A DNA stretch of 7,388 nt from an uncultured Bacteroidota bacterium (GTDB lineage Bacteria > Bacteroidota > Bacteroidia > Chitinophagales > Saprospiraceae). A program made the position numbers and the translations under genes. Positions within the stretch are counted from its first letter, which is position 1. Each line of letters opens with the position of its first letter. Below, in pieces: positions 6,001 through 7,388 of this stretch. The stretch spans positions 1-7,388 of the forward strand of contig CALGAA010000409.1 of assembly GCA_937952445.1 (NCBI GenBank), read 5' to 3'. Under the pieces are notes generated by a model. The model was not told where the DNA came from. It saw only the letters and a program-made list of their open reading frames with translations, and ran no database searches.

Positions 6001-7327
6001 ACTGCCTCCTCTACCTGGATCCAATTCATTAGTGGTTCCGTGCGAACGGATTGGATCAAATATGATCGAACTGTGGGTGGTGGATCAGGATGGAAATGCG
6101 AGTTATTATGTCTTGCAATTGGATGTCAAAGATCCTCGTGGATTGTGTCCAAATGTAGGAAATCAATTGGTGGGAGGGGTGAAATCTCCAGACCTTACAC
6201 CGATTTCCGATGTCGAAGTGCGATTGAACGGACCGATAGCTGAAATTCGAAGAAATATGACCGACGCTCAGGGGCAATTTAACTTGGGTAATTTTCCATC
6301 AACGAATGAATCTTTGATGATTGTGCCCAGCAAACAAGACAATCCATTACATGGCATAACAGCTTTTGATGTCCTGACGATTTTCCGGATAGCTTCGGAT
6401 AAATCAACGTTAACTACTCCCTACGAGAAATTAGCTGCGGATATCAACGGTGATGGAATCGTCTCGGTTCTTGATGTTTTGATGATCCAGGCTTTATTGC
6501 TTCAAAAAGTCAAGGAATTGCCCGGTCCGCAATGGATTTTTATCAACAGCGATATGGAACCTGTTTCAAGAATCAAGGCGACTCAGGAGTATCGTTCAAA
6601 ATTGCATTTTACCGGTGTGAAACGGGGTGATGTAAACTATAGTGCGACCATTCGGTCCAGTAATCGAAATCAAGCCGGACATGTGCCGATGACCCTCGGT
6701 GACCCGGAATTTAGCAATGGATTTATCCGGATTCCCGTCAACCTGGAAACCGGTCACTCGGTTCAATCGATGCAGTTTGCCCTCCGCAATGACAACGAAG
6801 TGCCCTGGATAGCGATAGAATCGGGCAGGGTGTCCATCGAACCGGGGGACTACCAGATCGACGAGAGTTCGCTTCGGTTGGTGTGGTATGCCGCTAACGA
6901 AGAGGTTGAACCAACCTCCGCCCCAGCGGATTTTTACCTGCTATTTGATCATACGACGACCCATGAAATTAACCCGGACTTAATCAGTCTGTCGATGGAT
7001 TTGATACCGGAAATTTATGATGGAAACCAAATAAAAGAAAATATCAGAATGGTTCATCAAAGACAGAAGGATGTTTTTGAGGTTTCGGGTCCATATCCCA
7101 ATCCATTCTCCAGGGAAGTGAAATTTGACCTGAGCGGACAGACTGGCAAGCTTCTGCGTACTGAGGTGTATAGCCTTTCGGGTCAATTGGTGCACTTTGA
7201 AAAAGTCGGTCAGGAAATCGTTCAATACAGACTGGATGGTTCTTCATTGCCAGCGGAAGGATTTTATACCATTCGCCTGGTCCTGGAATCAGGTGTGGTG
7301 AATCGAAAATTATATTTCATCCCCTAA
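2933..7327 (+). CDS. Secreted multidomain protein: PKD-like and HYR-like modules, dockerin-type segment, cohesin-like domain, T9SS C-terminal sorting domain
   Basis: This 1464-residue protein is probably exported by Sec and then across the outer membrane by T9SS. Seen, in order: a signal peptide (1-34, basic then hydrophobic, cut near AGA/QQ); a PKD-like domain (about 42-122, IQWRIIEGPGEF); about eight HYR-like modules (about 123-1070) with repeated A-x-D-x-x-G/C-N cores and D-x-x-x-P-x linkers near residues 212, 391, 510, 643 and 865; a carboxypeptidase-regulatory-like domain (about 1079-1137); a dockerin-type segment (1141-1195); the motif FTGVKRGDVNYSA; a cohesin-like beta domain (about 1250-1365); and a T9SS type A sorting domain (about 1382-1464, starting near YPNPF and ending RKLYFIP). 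No catalytic domain is recognised, so an adhesive, structural or scaffold role at the cell surface is inferred. All 42 cysteines lie between residues 49 and 1072. The gene appears monocistronic, with a strong terminator. Architecture is well supported; exact function is unknown. Confidence 0.9.
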   Translation: MKIYLIIQKLITGRLKQVWLGLILVFGSLSYAGAQQILKDVIVGDDVACPGLSNEYHIGVDIYFPMNIQWRIIEGPGEFVGSAMGESVEVQWKTTDRGYTKLVMFAVSYYPPLGLIDTITIHVDKDLNRMNLNCITDLVLDFGMDCERYIDINEVITNGKIKCLDDFDFTLELENLTVPNPVPKQYNGRTFTATITHKETGQFCRSNITLGDFSGPRLICRNDTVLCSDPRAYDPKNNLFGKPEVIADCNENYTLKVNEYKWVNVENDPFIEGYIERVWRATDQNGNSTDCVDTVFLRKIIFDEIVCPADTQITCDSLELLDQPLVTGSPTFDGLPIYSEDPYCKVYVTYEDSEAEGCGGSKTVYREWTITSYEGNDVRERKCTQVIEVIDTTGPKIHFREGQFTMEQHYNIVGIDTGKLYPTFYRNAITDNCEADGDFPVPDFVQECSTPEELIFTIKWADQQIVLNMADEQPDVRFRQMTIGSYMVEYSAMDDCGNTGRDTIVLVLRDKQPPTIVLNDDPGVTLVRNQSLTWADVSSFDEGSFDNCDLEMVLARRVDWKTACGFSADTSVASEVRKYYDTFAERISFHEDLCLDSLVEYGWTDRIPFCCEDVCSEGVLVEFLAIDAFCNYSKLVTRVQVSDRSQPTVKHRLPNVSMNCYTYQSLYKEEVENGNMSIFGQYVTDTSQRKSRQIQVFQCSENRTTPYIESSLEVVDGLIEDNCNVTIEERVEVNIGICGEGSIDRIFTISNPCSDHPTDQESIQVIQKIFITKDCRLRAEDFVLPYQDTTLINCSLVEVEPRGPQLNREEFCKDLGMTYTDEVTKALDGTSGICYTIKRTWEISDWCETDPYYLPKFVQYIYIKNTEGPTIHNARVQDICIDQGCRFNFSRKLEITDDCTPVEELTIIWRIDRNVDGQWITRQSGVGVQINSISLESGSYRLVVEATDQCHNREESISEFKVGYCKALSITGPESITFNLNHRTDQLRLTDIPYEVNHPCPDSEYEVLLRYKGEGLIDNEGNILPPLPGSNSLVVPCERIGSNMIELWVVDQDGNASYYVLQLDVKDPRGLCPNVGNQLVGGVKSPDLTPISDVEVRLNGPIAEIRRNMTDAQGQFNLGNFPSTNESLMIVPSKQDNPLHGITAFDVLTIFRIASDKSTLTTPYEKLAADINGDGIVSVLDVLMIQALLLQKVKELPGPQWIFINSDMEPVSRIKATQEYRSKLHFTGVKRGDVNYSATIRSSNRNQAGHVPMTLGDPEFSNGFIRIPVNLETGHSVQSMQFALRNDNEVPWIAIESGRVSIEPGDYQIDESSLRLVWYAANEEVEPTSAPADFYLLFDHTTTHEINPDLISLSMDLIPEIYDGNQIKENIRMVHQRQKDVFEVSGPYPNPFSREVKFDLSGQTGKLLRTEVYSLSGQLVHFEKVGQEIVQYRLDGSSLPAEGFYTIRLVLESGVVNRKLYFIP
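3302..6142 (+). repeat. Array of divergent HYR-like (hyalin-repeat-type) modules
   Basis: Protein-level repeats of about 88-133 residues span residues 124-1070. Module ends share a pattern: an A-x-D core with Gly-Asn or Cys-Asn (ATDQNGN near 281, AMDDCGN near 488, AIDAFCN near 621, ATDQCHN, VVDQDGN), a beta strand, then a D-x-x-x-P linker (DFSGP, DTTGP, DKQPP, DRSQP, NTEGP). Cysteines recur in each module. The copies are diverged, with no obvious nucleotide-level identity, so recent expansion is not indicated. The first module, with DCERYIDINEVI, looks like the module type common in Saprospiraceae surface proteins (from memory). Confidence 0.75.
6353..6517 (+). other. Dockerin-type calcium-binding segment within the secreted protein
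   Basis: Residues 1141-1195. The second half carries a canonical EF-hand-like loop, DINGDGIVSVLD (Asp1170, Asn1172, Asp1174, Gly1175, Asp1181), followed by the helix VLMIQALLL. The first half, HGITAFDVLTIFRIA, keeps the helix, but its loop lacks most calcium ligands. This degenerate-plus-canonical pairing is common in T9SS-exported Bacteroidota proteins. It is closely followed by FTGVKRGDVNYSA, which usually accompanies it. Confidence 0.8.
7076..7324 (+). other. T9SS type A C-terminal sorting domain
   Basis: Residues 1382-1464. The segment opens with GPYPNPFSREVKFDL, has the central VYSLSGQLV strand and ends with AEGFYTIRLV and RKLYFIP, the conserved blocks of this family. It is recognised by the type IX machinery and normally removed or linked to a surface lipopolysaccharide on export. 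The exact C-terminal position fits the family. Confidence 0.92.
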
Positions 7328-7354
7328 AAATAGATTTGCATTTTATCTTTTATC

Positions 7355-7388
7355 TGGCCTGTCAGTGCAATCGCTGGCGGGCCATTTT
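7355..7388 (+). terminator. Rho-independent terminator of the secreted protein gene
   Basis: An 11-bp stem (7355-7365 with 7374-7384, including two G-T wobbles) encloses an 8-base loop. It is followed by TTTT at 7385-7388, where the window ends, so the T-tract may be longer. It lies 27 bases after the TAA. The reverse strand lacks a T-run after the hairpin, so it acts on the plus strand. Confidence 0.85.

Noticed and set aside
1..7388. CRISPR array, tRNA, rRNA or riboswitch
   Set aside because: No regularly spaced short repeats, cloverleaf-like segments or conserved RNA cores were seen in the three short intergenic regions.

Overview
The window reads as chromosomal DNA of a member of the Bacteroidota, probably from the Saprospiraceae or a close relative. 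Three things point there. The largest gene ends in a type IX secretion (T9SS) sorting domain, an apparatus confined to that phylum. Its HYR-like modules followed by a dockerin-type segment are an architecture I associate from memory with Saprospiraceae. The starts lack Shine-Dalgarno sequences and are preceded by A/T-rich DNA. The family-level placement is inference; the phylum is well supported.

Layout. (1) Positions 51-935, minus strand: an Rpn-family PD-(D/E)XK nuclease-like protein. Its 3' end belongs to a 186-bp in-frame tandem duplication, and the next copy starts straight after the stop codon and runs off the left edge. (2) Positions 936-1175: a divergent intergenic region with a near-perfect 15-bp palindrome and weak promoter-like elements. 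(3) Positions 1176-2717, plus strand: a complete acyl-CoA carboxylase carboxyltransferase subunit, most likely the propionyl-CoA carboxylase beta chain (pccB). (4) Positions 2718-2932: an intergenic region with a small A/T-rich inverted repeat, a weak promoter-like element and a six-codon leader frame touching the next start. (5) Positions 2933-7327, plus strand: a secreted 1464-residue protein made of a signal peptide, a PKD-like domain, about eight cysteine-rich HYR-like modules, a carboxypeptidase-regulatory-like domain, a dockerin-type segment, a cohesin-like beta domain and a T9SS sorting domain. (6) Positions 7355-7388: a strong intrinsic terminator for that gene.

The three genes do not form an obvious pathway. 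The nuclease-like gene is divergent from pccB. pccB stands alone, with no biotin carboxylase or biotin-carrier gene beside it. The large surface protein has its own leader and terminator and looks monocistronic. I see no CRISPR array, tRNA, rRNA, insertion sequence or phage module. The most interesting points are the duplicated, stop-interrupted tail of the Rpn-like gene, the pairing of a dockerin-type segment with a cohesin-like domain in one exported polypeptide, and a cysteine at the predicted substrate-specificity position of the carboxyltransferase. I found no clear undescribed multi-gene system.
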